A stretch of DNA of 64,000 nt from positions 583,641 through 647,640 of the forward strand of contig JAMWFC010000130.1 of NCBI GenBank assembly GCA_027475525.1, in the 5' to 3' direction. Position 1 is the first letter of the stretch; each line of letters begins with the position of its first letter. A program made the position numbers and the translations under genes. Shown here piece by piece: positions 22,542 through 33,257 of this stretch. A model generated the notes under the pieces. That model worked only from the letters and a program-made list of their open reading frames with translations, was not told the origin of the DNA and did not search any database. This DNA is from Macrolepiota albuminosa. Lineage: Eukaryota > Basidiomycota > Agaricomycetes > Agaricales > Agaricaceae.

Positions 22542-22910
22542 TCCTTATCTCTTCACTCTCCCTTCATTCATTTTCTTATTTCTTCTGACATTATTTCATT
22601 TTACTGTTTCTATTCTTTCAACACTATCTGTTAGTACTACTCTCAGCCCTTGAGGTGCTCTGGTTCTTTAGCTACCATTCAGACAAGTGTGGGCCCCTCA
22701 GCATTGCTTCCAGACTGCTTATATAAGCCAGAGTTTGCCAGAGTTTGCCCCTTATTTGTGCAATTGTTTGTGTAGGCAATTTTTGAGTTTTTAAGGTTTT
22801 GTTGTACTGTACAGTTGTTTCCCATGCTTCAGAGGCCCCAGAAGCATCCAACCTGGCATAGGAAATCCCTAGACTTGTTCTCTTTGGATCTCCCTCTGCC
22901 AGGTGAGTAG

Positions 22911-23772
22911 TGTCAGGTTTTGCTGACAACGGGGGCCTCTGGGGGCAAGCGGGTCCTTACGAGGCGGACTCAAAGTCTACGGAGAGTCTCTGGGTAACGG
23001 AGGGTGAGCTCCGGAGTTTTGGGTGAGGCGCGGGGTGGCTACGGAGCGCCGGAGTTCATAGGGAGAGGTAGAGCAGGATCCCAGGCTAAGTCCGTAATAC
23101 AGGACGGGAGTGGGCGGAGCCTTGCTAGAGCAGAGGAGAGGAGGGGTGATCGGAAAAAGAGACTGAGACCGGGAGACTGAGATTGGAACCGGGAGACTGA
23201 GTTGGAATTGAAGTGAGACTTTAGAGGGCCGAGAGACTTGAGAGAATAAGACAGATAGATTGAGATAAGTACGAAATAGACAAGAGAGTATAGAGATGGG
23301 TTTTTGGCAATATCAAGACTACTGTAATGTACTACGAGCTGCGGGTCAAGTACCAGGTGCTGGGTGAGTTCCGGGCCCCCTGGCCAAGGTCCATACCCCT
23401 CCTCCATGTGGTGCATCCCGTGCGGTGTATTGTCTGGGTATCAGTCCTCTGCGGTCGTGTGGTCCCGGGGGGCGTAGATGGGTTGCGGTGTATTGCCTGG
23501 GTTTGGGAGTGGCGCCGGGAGGGCGGCCCCCGGCATGATCGATCGAGGCTTGGGACGGCGTCCGGGGCACGTGGCACGTTGGCGGGGCTTCGGGCCTTAT
23601 CCGGGGGTTGAGCGTCGGGTTGGGCCGGGTTGGCCTTGGTCGGGGTGGCATCGGATCTAGTTGGTCTTGTCCCAATGTGTCCCGGGGACGCGCTGGGGTG
23701 TTGGGTTTCAAAGGAGGGGTTCCAGGCAGGACTTACTGGGGGCTCGGGATGGCGTAGGTGTGGCTCGTGACA
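22911..23772 (-). repeat. Element A 3' LTR
   Basis: 862 bp with TG...CA ends. Next to it (23773-23786) is a polypurine tract on the minus strand, AAAGGAGGGGGTGA, as expected just inside the 3' LTR. By eye it differs from the partner LTR at about 31 sites, 29 of them transitions, nearly all at CpG. Confidence 0.92.
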
Positions 23773-25411
23773 TCACCCCCTCCTTTAGCACTGAGTCCCT
23801 ACAAGGCGTCGGGGGCTGTGCCCTTCTTCATGGGAGCCAAATTTGAAGTTTTGAAGGTTGATGCCATCAGTCAGGGGGCTAGAAAAGGGCAGCGTCAGTC
23901 CTGGAAGGCTCCCTGTCTTCCCATGTTGCACGAACAGACGCCTCTTCGCTCCTCAACCCCTCCCCCGGCCGGAGACAACTTCCTGGCCACCTGGGAAGAG
24001 TACGATGCGCATTGGAGCGCTTAAGAGGGGTGCCGGGACCGCCAGCACATTGAAGAACTTGCCCGTGGGTATTCCGGCGAGGTTCTCGTGATATTGCTGA
24101 TGTTATCCCCGTTGTAGGGAGGATCTCGCAAACTTCAGACCCGGCACCGGTTGCCGGGCCCTCGACACTCCAGTCCCCCCCCGCCCCCATCTCTTCGGTC
24201 TGTGTCAAGCGGCGACCCACCCTCGGTGTGGGCCAAGTGTGGGAGGTTCCTATGGTACAGCGGATCTCTCAAGCCCAGGTGACGGCGGAACAATTTGCAA
24301 CAGCCCAGGGGCAACATCGGGGGCCACCGGAGCGAGCTTGGTGCGAGGTGGCGGGCCCGGTGCGTGAGTTGGTTGCCCTGAAAGAATTTTCTGCTGACTC
24401 CAGTAGTGCGTGATGTGTGCACGTCGGGGAGTATCCTGCGAATTCAAGGAGCCCACGGTGGGGTCCCGCCGGGATACTTCCATGTGCGTCGTGTGCCGCC
24501 TTTGCCATGAGAGGTGCTCGGTGGTGTTGGCGTGGCGGGCGCGTTGCATGGCCTGGGAGCAGGGATGGGGCGAGGAGTGGGTGATGGAGAAGTTGCGGGA
24601 GAGTCCTGGGACCAGGGCCCAAGGCTGGGGGTGAGAGAGGTGGGGTCGCACGTCGTCGTCCCCACGGGCATCGTGCAGTCATACCACGCGCTGTCTCGGA
24701 GTCGTTGCTCTCCGAATCGCCTCCAGCCCCGTGGGTCGACAAGGGCAAGCGATGGGCCCAGGATTCGTCGGGCGAGGAGGACGCGCCCCCTGCCCAACGT
24801 CATCGAGAGTCTCCAGGGGCTGGGGTCACGAGTCCCTCGAGCCTCCTGGGGCAGGTGTATTCCCCTGGCTCTGGTTGTCCGATGCCCGGGCCCTCCCGCG
24901 TATCTGGGATGGGGGTGGACCTCGCTGCCTCCTGTTGTCAGCTCGAGGAGGCCGGGGCTCGTGAACGCTGCCTGTTGTTGTGCCTCCAGGAAGCCGTTGA
25001 GGAGGGCCAGCGGGAGCGGCAGGCGAGGGAGGAGTTGCAGGAGGAGATGGGGGCGGTCGTGCGGGCTCGAGAGGCCTTGGAGGCGGAGGTGGCAGGTTTG
25101 AGGGCCCGCTTGGAACAAGGGAATGGGGTGGGGTCAGGTCCAGTGGCGTCGGAGGCGAGGGAGGCAGAGCTGAGGGAGCTGTTGGGTAGGGTGGAGGGAG
25201 CTCAGGCGAGCTTGGTGCGCCGCCGGGGCTGGCTGGTGGGGAGTGTGGCAGCCACCCATGGCGAGGCCATGCGTGAGTGTTCTTGGGCTCACTCCAGGGC
25301 CCCGACTGACCTTCTCCTTAGGCTGGGCCTGGGAACACCGCCTCCTACTGGACGAGGGGGCTTCGGCATACGCCTTTGTCCAGCAGGGCCTTACGGTAAC
25401 GCTGGGCCTCT

Positions 25412-25587
25412 TGTAACGGAGTCATCCGTCTTACCATCAGCGTCAACGACGCTATAATCCTTTAGTAGAGTATTACGTAAGATAACATCTTGTTTTCGCA
25501 CTAAGTACTAGTCAAATCCGATATTGCGGTCTGATTTAGCACTGTGTGAAATACACAGATAGTTCTAGCTAGTAACCGCAGGTTACA
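25412..25587 (+). repeat. Element B 5' LTR
   Basis: 176 bp, short for a Gypsy element, with TG...CA ends. The Gag ATG is 111 nt downstream. Confidence 0.95.
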
Positions 25588-25698
25588 TTTTTTTAAATCT
25601 TCTGCTATCGGCTTTAGACTCTGGGCTTGTCACCGACTAGGCAACTCTCATCAAAACCTTTCGATTCTCTGTTGGCATCACGCTGAAAACGTGCTTCC

Positions 25699-28600
25699 AT
25701 GACTGGCTCTCTTGATCCGGATCCTCCGCTCCCAGCTGCAGACGCAGGTGACTTACCTGTGCTTCCGGCTGTGAAGACGCAATCTGCGTCAGCATACCAA
25801 CCTCCGCCAAAGCGGGATGAAAAGACTCCTCGCGATGTCAGCGCGAGCTTTGGAATGCCTGGTGGGCTATCCGTATCACGGATGATGTCCATTGTACGAC
25901 CTGGTGGAAAACCAGGAGAGAGATCTGCGGTCTCAGGAGTGTCGCTGCCAGCGAGCCAAATGCCTTCACTAATGTACCCGGTATTGCCCGAGAGCTCTTC
26001 AGCTCCTTCTGAGGGTCAACCGGACGTTACCCAGTACTCGGAAATGGTACAAGGCAGCGCATTTGCGCATAGCACCCCATTCCGGACTGCACCGATGGAA
26101 CGGCATTTGGAATATGTGGCCAACGCTGCCACTGAACCGGGACCGTCGTCGTTGACGACACAAGGACAGAAGCAAGGACCAGCAATAGTGGTCAGTCGGG
26201 AGGACGACAATGTCGTAGGGTTGGAAAAGGCGTCACCAGCGCCTGGAATTCCAGAGTTGCACAGGCGGGCCGGCAACCAGCCGCAAGTGAGGCATGATGG
26301 CCTCAGGAGAGTTATGGACTTAGAGTCCGAGTTGGAGTCCTCAGATGATGAGGAAAGCAAAAGGTCACATTCGACCTTGTCTATCCAGCTACAGCTAGTG
26401 TTGGACCGATATCCGTCGGTCGTGAAGGAATCGACGCGAAAGCGTCTTCAGCTGTATGTAGTGAAGCACTTACAGTTGCTGGCCGCTAGGAGCCACGATG
26501 TACCCCGTGCAGATTCGAGTGAATATATCGAATTGTTTGTGCGCATCTTCGAACTCGAAGTAGTGGAATACCTTAAGCGCAAAGCGGCGCGAGGGTCAGC
26601 AGTCTCAACGGCTACTCCAGCCGACTCCGTAGAATGTGAGATGAGTGTGCGCAGGCGAGCGCCACTAATCGCGGACGCGATGGAATTGCTCAATGCGCCT
26701 CGTCAGGCTAATGAGTCTCAGCAAGACTACATTCGGCGTCAGAACGCCGCAAACCGTCAACGCATTGTTAGCGGAGTGCCTCAGCAGGCATTGTCTGAGG
26801 TGGAGACTGTAACGACGACTCCGGCAGAGCCAGAGGCAGCACTTGCAGTGCAGGAGGTTAAAACACCTCGTAAGCAAGTTACAATCAAGGAGGAGGTGGA
26901 CGAAGTCCACATTCTTGAGGAGCGAACGCGACCACGACGCGTAGTGCGACGCGTCCACCTAGTGGACAACTGGAATGAACGCGTCAATTACCAAAGGATA
27001 CGCAACCAGGACTTGCGCGATCATGGTGAGTCGTTCATTGACGACCAGGGGGTAGTCTTTGAAGGGCGTGAGGGCGTAACGCCTGTCGATGACATGCGGC
27101 GACAATTCGCGGCTCGGACTGCTGAACCGGACAGAGATCCGGGTGGTAGTGACGACAGTAGTGGTCACTACGAACGGAGGGAGCCAAATCGTCGCAATCC
27201 CGACGGTGGAGACCGTGATCGTAGGAATGACGATCAGGACGATAGTAATCGTCGTGACAGGGGCAGGCAGGCTGGTGGATTACCAGCAGAGCAACAAGTG
27301 AGGCAACAGCCCACCACATGGCCGGAAAGAGTGGCCAATGAGCACCTGTTTCGCAGCCCCCGGGCATTCTCGATGCCCGCACCTCATGATTTGCGTGAAA
27401 CTATGCCGGGAATGAATGAAGCGGTCAGGATCCATATGGATCATATGCATGACCGCCTCACTCGTCTGGTGGATGACTCCCTGGGAGTCCGATTTAAGTT
27501 TCCTGCTGGGGTAAGCCCCCGTAAATCCGATGGTAAGCACATACGTGCGTACGCTGGAGGACATAGGTTCTCTCAACTGGAGGACTGGGCCATGGACGTG
27601 TGCTACCACCTCGCAGCCTGCTGCTATGGTGGAGACGACATGGACCAGGAAAGGATATTCGTGCTCCACGAATTTATGGAAGGAGAGGCTCGGAATTGGT
27701 TCCGTCGCCATGTTCTCCACATTAATCGCGACAAATCGCACTGGACATTTAAAGAGGTCCTGATAGGACTGTATAATCGATTCGTCAACGCTGCTACGAT
27801 GCAGGAAGCTCGTGATGCCTTTAGAAAGGCAGTGTATGACGCTAAGACTGGCGTCCAGACCTTTTATGATGACCTGGTGGGTCATGCACAGAATATGGCC
27901 GTCTATCCAGACGAATACACTATCCGCGAGACATTCCTGGACGGAATACCCGCAGACATGAGGAGAGCGTTGATACGCGACGATAACTTGTCTCCGGAGG
28001 TCAATACTGTGACCGAATTCTTGGCGTATGCCATCCGTTACGAGCAGTCGACACGGACTGCAAACCATTATGAGCAGCGTAGTTCACGCCGAGGACCAGT
28101 GAACCGTCAGGCAGTGAAGGTGGGAACCTTCCTGGCCAAACGGACAGATATGGAGAATAATCGCAATCCGCGATTCGTTGTTCGTAAGACAATACATGGA
28201 GGCCAACGGCCTCGATCGAAACCTGTTGGACAATTGCCAGTAAAGGACATTCGACCCTCTTCGGGTCAGAATCAAGTAGCACCAAGAGGAGTGGTGGCGC
28301 CTGCAGCGCGTATGGCGGGTAAAACCGCTGGAGTTCAAGGAGTGGGCCAGAGAAGGCCTGCCGGGGATCCCTCAGCGTGCTACAATTGTGGCAGGAGCGG
28401 GCACTTTGCTAAGGAGTGTCCCGCCCCTCCTAAGGCACACATCCGGGCGGCCCATACGGCTGCGGCACCGAGCGATGTCGTCAGTGACGACGAGGACGAT
28501 GAAATCGTCGATGAAATCGAGGAGGAGCCGCAAGTAGAGGCTGACGGGTCGGAAGTGGATGACGCTGAGAGCGTCCAGATTGATGGCGATGAATACGTCG

Positions 28601-29199
28601 CAGTGGATGTGTACGACAGCGACTACTATGCTCGTGATGACGAGGAGGAACACCTGTTTGCACTGACGGAGTGCCGGGGAGATCAGCGCGTCCGAATGAG
28701 ACGCGTCACCCTGCAGAAGGCAACTAATAAGTTGCAGCGGCCGCGCTACACTCCCGAAGAGAAGGAGTGCCTGGTCACTTATGTTGATGTCAATGGACAT
28801 CCGGCATGGACGTTGTGGGACTCCGGGAGTACCACTACGGGCATTACGCCCCAGTTTGCTCACGTCAACGCGATTCGCGTTCATGAACTGGAGGAGCCTT
28901 TGATGCTCCAGCTGGGGACTGTGGGGAGTCGCGCTATGGTGCAGTTTGGCGCGGAGGTGAGAATAAAGACGTCAGGAACGTCGACGAAGGAATACGTGGA
29001 TATAGCGAATTTTGATCGCTATGACATGATTATCGGTACGCCGTTCATGCGTAAGAACAAGGTGTCGCTGGATTTCGTGAACGACATGGTCGTTGTGAAT
29101 GGTACGCCTCTGAAGGCGGAGAAAGTGGTGTTGAACGATACAGATGGTCGTTTGAGGCGCTATCGCGCAACTGAAAAGCGGCGTGATGAGCGCAACTGA
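25699..29199 (+). CDS. Gag-protease of element B (1166 aa)
   Basis: Starts at the ATG at 25699. The first ~560 residues are a disordered, charged N-terminal region, including an RD/RN-rich stretch around 480-530. A Gag capsid-like domain follows at about 580-800 (WAMDVCYHLAACCYGG, WFRRHVLHIN, FYDDLVGHAQNMAVYP). A zinc knuckle CYNCGRSGHFAKEC lies at about residue 894, then an acidic linker. A retropepsin domain is at about 1025-1130, with WDSGST (catalytic D at residue 1041) and the late MIIGTPFMRKN. The ORF ends in TGA directly followed by CTAG, and the next ORF is in the same frame, so Pol is probably made by readthrough. Gag is longer than the usual 300-500 aa. Confidence 0.93.
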   Translation: MTGSLDPDPPLPAADAGDLPVLPAVKTQSASAYQPPPKRDEKTPRDVSASFGMPGGLSVSRMMSIVRPGGKPGERSAVSGVSLPASQMPSLMYPVLPESSSAPSEGQPDVTQYSEMVQGSAFAHSTPFRTAPMERHLEYVANAATEPGPSSLTTQGQKQGPAIVVSREDDNVVGLEKASPAPGIPELHRRAGNQPQVRHDGLRRVMDLESELESSDDEESKRSHSTLSIQLQLVLDRYPSVVKESTRKRLQLYVVKHLQLLAARSHDVPRADSSEYIELFVRIFELEVVEYLKRKAARGSAVSTATPADSVECEMSVRRRAPLIADAMELLNAPRQANESQQDYIRRQNAANRQRIVSGVPQQALSEVETVTTTPAEPEAALAVQEVKTPRKQVTIKEEVDEVHILEERTRPRRVVRRVHLVDNWNERVNYQRIRNQDLRDHGESFIDDQGVVFEGREGVTPVDDMRRQFAARTAEPDRDPGGSDDSSGHYERREPNRRNPDGGDRDRRNDDQDDSNRRDRGRQAGGLPAEQQVRQQPTTWPERVANEHLFRSPRAFSMPAPHDLRETMPGMNEAVRIHMDHMHDRLTRLVDDSLGVRFKFPAGVSPRKSDGKHIRAYAGGHRFSQLEDWAMDVCYHLAACCYGGDDMDQERIFVLHEFMEGEARNWFRRHVLHINRDKSHWTFKEVLIGLYNRFVNAATMQEARDAFRKAVYDAKTGVQTFYDDLVGHAQNMAVYPDEYTIRETFLDGIPADMRRALIRDDNLSPEVNTVTEFLAYAIRYEQSTRTANHYEQRSSRRGPVNRQAVKVGTFLAKRTDMENNRNPRFVVRKTIHGGQRPRSKPVGQLPVKDIRPSSGQNQVAPRGVVAPAARMAGKTAGVQGVGQRRPAGDPSACYNCGRSGHFAKECPAPPKAHIRAAHTAAAPSDVVSDDEDDEIVDEIEEEPQVEADGSEVDDAESVQIDGDEYVAVDVYDSDYYARDDEEEHLFALTECRGDQRVRMRRVTLQKATNKLQRPRYTPEEKECLVTYVDVNGHPAWTLWDSGSTTTGITPQFAHVNAIRVHELEEPLMLQLGTVGSRAMVQFGAEVRIKTSGTSTKEYVDIANFDRYDMIIGTPFMRKNKVSLDFVNDMVVVNGTPLKAEKVVLNDTDGRLRRYRATEKRRDERN

Positions 29200-29203
29200 C
29201 TAG
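29197..29203 (+). promoter_or_regulatory. Candidate UGA readthrough site between Gag-protease and Pol
   Basis: Reads AAC TGA CTAG. Gag-protease and Pol are in the same frame with only this codon between them and no other stop from 25699 to 33154. UGA followed by CUA(G) is a well-known leaky stop context in eukaryotic and viral readthrough. Confidence 0.7.
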
Positions 29204-32200
29204 ATGGTCGCAGGAGAGCGACTGTACAGGAGGTGGAGGACGAACAGGCCCCACCGAAAAGCCTGCCGGCTGATTCGCCGGCTATACTGATGACTGAGGA
29301 AGAGTTCCAAGGAACTCTGAAGAAGGGGAAGCACCCGGATGTGACTGGGTGTACCAATGGAAAGCCTAAACAGGCTGCGCAGTGCAAGAATGAGCGTAGT
29401 AAACGCGTGGTGGAGTCGCTGGAATGCCAGAAGAATGAGCGTAGTAAACGCGTGGTGGAGTCGCTGGAATGCCAGCCGACTAGCTCTCGAGTGAAGGTGG
29501 AGGATCTCGTCGAGGACGAGGTATACAGTACGATGGGAACTGTGGGTAGCACTAGGTCGCTAATAGATCGACCAGTGCCACGGCCAGGAGTGCAATGGGC
29601 GTATGACCCACGTATGCCACGAGAGTGGAACGAATTGGTGGCGTCAATGGTGACGCAGACCATGGGACGGGGGCAGGCGACCCAGACGGGGGAAGTGTAC
29701 CGTCATGCACGAGAGGATGAGATATCCGAAACAGTGGATATCGTACTGGATGGGCTTTCGCTGAAAGCGAGAAGCGTGCAGTCGTCGTTAAGTGCGACGA
29801 GAGTGGGGGGTAGACAACCCGTTGTAAGGTTGAACCCGGGAGATCTCATAGAAGAGCACGTACGTGCCTTACGGGAGCGATTTGAGCCAAAGGTTCAGCC
29901 GCGTGTAGCACGCGTAGTCAAAGGAAAAGGCAAGGCGTTGAGCCTTACAGAGGAGGATATTCCTCGATTGCGCCAGCAATGGCAACGGGAGTTCGCTGAT
30001 ATCGTCAATGGAACGAAGGAGGAGCTTCCTCCGTGGCGGGAGGTTAATCATGAGATCAACCTCATTGACGATAACAAGCAGTACAAGTATCATTTGCCTC
30101 GCTGCCCGCGAGCACTTCAGGATCAACTTCGTGAAAAGACGAACAGATACATAAACGCGAAGTGGTGGGAACCACGACCAGCGGTGCAAGCTGCACCATT
30201 GCTTTGTATCCCCAAGAAGGATGGAACGTTGCGGACGGCATTGGATGCGCGACAGCGCAATGATAATACCGTCAAGGATGTAACACCTCTTCCAGATCAG
30301 GAAGTGATACGAGAAGATGTTGCTACAGCGAAGTATCGGTCGAAAATCGACCTCACAGACGCGTACGAACAGGTTCGCATCCGCGAAGAGGATATACCGA
30401 AGACACTGTTCTCGTCCCTGATGGGGACGTTCGTGAGTAACATCATGCAGATTGGTGATTGTAATGCACCGGCGACATTTCAGAGGTTAATGACCTCAAT
30501 CTTCCGAGATGTAATCGGGAAGTTCATGCACGTCTATTTAGACGATATATTCATATTTTCTGACTCTATTGAGGAGCATGAGCAGCACCTACGAGTCGTA
30601 TTTGAACGACTACGGAAGGCCAGCCTCTATCTCAAATGGAAGAAGTGCGAGTTGTACGCAACGAGTATAGATTGTCTCGGTCACGTCATTGACGAGAAGG
30701 GCATTCATCCTGATACGGATAAGCTCGACCGAATCCGAGAGTGGCGTACTCCACGCACATATAATGATATCCAACGATTTGTCGGACTGGTGAACTATAT
30801 TGGCAATTTCTTGCCAGACATCACTGCATACACTGGGCCACTTATGGCCATGACCCAGAATGGGTCACCGTTTCATTGGAGACCGCTGCATCAGCGGTGT
30901 TTTGAGATGATTAAGCGCATATGCGCGAAAACGCCGGTCATCTGGCCAATTGACCCACGCATCGACGAGCCCATCTGGCTCATTTGCGATGCGTCGAAGA
31001 CTGGGGTTGGGGCCATGTTTGGCCAGGGTAAAACGTGGCAGACTTGCCGACCAGCGGGATTTATGTCCCGTAAATTCACTGCTGCCCAGCAGAATTATGC
31101 TGTACACGAGTTAGAAACACTCGCTATCCTGGAAGCCCTCCTAAAATGGGAGGATAAACTGATGGGATACAAGATCCATATCATTACGGATCACAAAGCA
31201 CTAGAGTTTTTCAAGACTCAGGTGCACCTATCTCCGCGACAACGTCGCTGGATCGACTACATGTCGCGGTATCAGTTCGACATCACATATGTGAAGGGTG
31301 AATTGAACAAAGTCGCAGACTGCCTGTCTCGATATTTCGAGAGTGATACCCGAGATGACGTCCATGACGCGCATGACTATGTCCAGGCGGACAAACGTAT
31401 TGACCCCGAAGGCGAAGATTTGCCCCTGCATCGGTTCCACGAAATCAAGGAACATAGGGTCGAGCTACGCGCCATGCGAGCGCAGGAAACACGTCGCAGT
31501 AAGCGACTGCACGAACAGCGAGAAACTCGCGATATTGAAGCCCAGGTATTGCTGGAACATGAGGCCCCTCAGATTCGTGAAGAGACGAGGCAAGAGGTGC
31601 CTACGAGAGGGGCTGAGATGACGCTCCAGCAAGCATTGGAGTCACAAGACCATAATCCTGCACCGGCCGATCTAGGCAATGCGCAGTTCCGCACACGTAT
31701 CCAACAGGGATACAAGGATGATAATCTCTGTGTAGAGATTTTGAACAATATCCAAGCGCACCCGCGCTTCAAGGTGGAGCAACAGCTCATCTACCTTATC
31801 AGACCCGCGGGGTCCAAAGTCATCTGCATCCCCCGGGAGAGGTCGTTAATTACGACTATCCTGGATCAGGCCCACACAGTGGTGGGCCACTTCGGAACTC
31901 AGAAAACGCTGGACTACGTGCGACGCTGGTACTGGTGGCCGCAAATGGCCAAAGAGACGAGCCAATTCTGCTCGACATGCGAGCTATGTCAACAGTCGAA
32001 AGTGTCGACTTTGAAGCCACCGGGAAAGCTGCATTCGCTACCCATCCCGGTCAAACCTTGGGACTCGATTGGGATGGACTTTATAGGTCCGTTCCCCGAG
32101 TCGAAAGGCTTTAACTACCTGTGGGTAGTGATCTGCAGAATGACCAGTATGGTCCATCTCATTCCGGTGAGAACCACCATGACCGCGTCAGACTTGTCAT

Positions 32201-33156
32201 GGATCTATCTCAACGAGATAGTACGTCTCCATGGACTGCCCAGCTCGATCGTGAGCGATCGAGATGCTAAGTTTACTTCCAAATGGTGGAAGGAGCTGCA
32301 CAAGCTGCTAGGAGCAAAGTTGCTCATGTCGACATCGTTTCATCCGCAAACGGATGGTCAAACGGAACGTGCGAATAGAAATATCGCACAGATCTTGCGA
32401 GCATTCGTACGTCCTGACCAGAAGGACTGGGTGGATAGATGCCCACTCGTGGAATTCGCGATAAATGCGAGCATATCAGAGACTACAGGGTACTCACCCT
32501 TTGAACTCAACAATGGCTACATGCCATCCATGATTCGTGAACTTCGTACGGACGAAGCTATTCATGTGGGAGTCAAGCAGTTTGCGCGCAACGCGCTAAG
32601 GAATCTGGCAGATGCCCATGATGCGATTATAGAATCGCGCGTCTGGCAAACCAAACACGCGAATAGTCGCAGACGTGAGGAACCAGAAATCGAGAAAGGG
32701 AACCTAGTGTACCTTTCTACGAAAAACCTGAACCTGCCGAAAGGCAGAGCGAGTAAGTTGTGTCCAAAGTGGATTGGACCGTATAAGGTCCTTGAAGCGG
32801 AGCCGAGTACGTCGAACTACGTGCTGGAACTACCCCATGCGCTGCAAGCGCGTAGGATAGTCCCCAAATTTCATGTGTCGCTATTGCGACCATATATGGC
32901 CAGTAGTGATGCGCTCTTTCCTAATCGAGCAACTCCGGAGCCGTATGATTTTGGAACTGGTAATGACCAGGAGTGGTTCGTAGATGACCTGATAGGTCAT
33001 CGTTGGACAAGGGGAAGCCTCGAATTCGAGGTAAGGTGGAGCTTAGGTGATACTACCTGGGAACCGCTAGTAAACTGCAAAGACCTTGCAGCGATGGACA
33101 GGTATCTAGAGCTGCAGGGCGTGAAACGCCCTCAGCAGCTAGCAAAACGCGCGTAA
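29200..33156 (+). CDS. Pol of element B: RT, RNase H, integrase, chromodomain
   Basis: The frame is open from right after the UGA; the first ATG-like start is not obvious (a GTG is at 29233), which fits readthrough. Counting residues from 29233, RT begins near 270 (HLPRCPRALQ, PLLCIPKKDGTLR), with the active site VYLDDIFIF near 436. RNase H starts with LICDASKTGVGAMFG (about 581), then HELETLAILEAL and TDHKALEFF. The integrase zinc domain (HTVVGHFGTQKT ... CSTCELCQ) is near 878-923. The DDE residues lie in GMDFIGPF, VSDRDAKFTS and HPQTDGQTERAN. A GPY/F-like region (WIGPYKVLEAEPS) precedes a C-terminal chromodomain (EWFVDDLIGH ... YEVRW-like FEVRWSLGDTTWEP). All catalytic residues are kept. 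The chromodomain probably guides integration to heterochromatin. A tandem 15-residue repeat (KNERSKRVVESLECQ) lies near the start. Confidence 0.95.
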   Translation, partial: LDGRRRATVQEVEDEQAPPKSLPADSPAILMTEEEFQGTLKKGKHPDVTGCTNGKPKQAAQCKNERSKRVVESLECQKNERSKRVVESLECQPTSSRVKVEDLVEDEVYSTMGTVGSTRSLIDRPVPRPGVQWAYDPRMPREWNELVASMVTQTMGRGQATQTGEVYRHAREDEISETVDIVLDGLSLKARSVQSSLSATRVGGRQPVVRLNPGDLIEEHVRALRERFEPKVQPRVARVVKGKGKALSLTEEDIPRLRQQWQREFADIVNGTKEELPPWREVNHEINLIDDNKQYKYHLPRCPRALQDQLREKTNRYINAKWWEPRPAVQAAPLLCIPKKDGTLRTALDARQRNDNTVKDVTPLPDQEVIREDVATAKYRSKIDLTDAYEQVRIREEDIPKTLFSSLMGTFVSNIMQIGDCNAPATFQRLMTSIFRDVIGKFMHVYLDDIFIFSDSIEEHEQHLRVVFERLRKASLYLKWKKCELYATSIDCLGHVIDEKGIHPDTDKLDRIREWRTPRTYNDIQRFVGLVNYIGNFLPDITAYTGPLMAMTQNGSPFHWRPLHQRCFEMIKRICAKTPVIWPIDPRIDEPIWLICDASKTGVGAMFGQGKTWQTCRPAGFMSRKFTAAQQNYAVHELETLAILEALLKWEDKLMGYKIHIITDHKALEFFKTQVHLSPRQRRWIDYMSRYQFDITYVKGELNKVADCLSRYFESDTRDDVHDAHDYVQADKRIDPEGEDLPLHRFHEIKEHRVELRAMRAQETRRSKRLHEQRETRDIEAQVLLEHEAPQIREETRQEVPTRGAEMTLQQALESQDHNPAPADLGNAQFRTRIQQGYKDDNLCVEILNNIQAHPRFKVEQQLIYLIRPAGSKVICIPRERSLITTILDQAHTVVGHFGTQKTLDYVRRWYWWPQMAKETSQFCSTCELCQQSKVSTLKPPGKLHSLPIPVKPWDSIGMDFIGPFPESKGFNYLWVVICRMTSMVHLIPVRTTMTASDLSWIYLNEIVRLHGLPSSIVSDRDAKFTSKWWKELHKLLGAKLLMSTSFHPQTDGQTERANRNIAQILRAFVRPDQKDWVDRCPLVEFAINASISETTGYSPFELNNGYMPSMIRELRTDEAIHVGVKQFARNALRNLADAHDAIIESRVWQTKHANSRRREEPEIEKGNLVYLSTKNLNLPKGRASKLCPKWIGPYKVLEAEPSTSNYVLELPHALQARRIVPKFHVSLLRPYMASSDALFPNRATPEPYDFGTGNDQEWFVDDLIGHRWTRGSLEFEVRWSLGDTTWEPLVNCKDLAAMDRYLELQGVKRPQQLAKRA

Positions 33157-33257
33157 TGCGCGTGTGGTGGTGGAATGTGGACGAAGTCCACTTTGATTGC
33201 CGGTAAATGACCGGGTGGCCACTAAGTGTGGCTGTGATTGTAACTATTTAGGCGATT

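Noticed and set aside
27280..28884. Minus-strand ORFs of 170-262 aa within element B Gag
   Set aside because: They lie antisense to a clear Gag coding frame and show no family resemblance.
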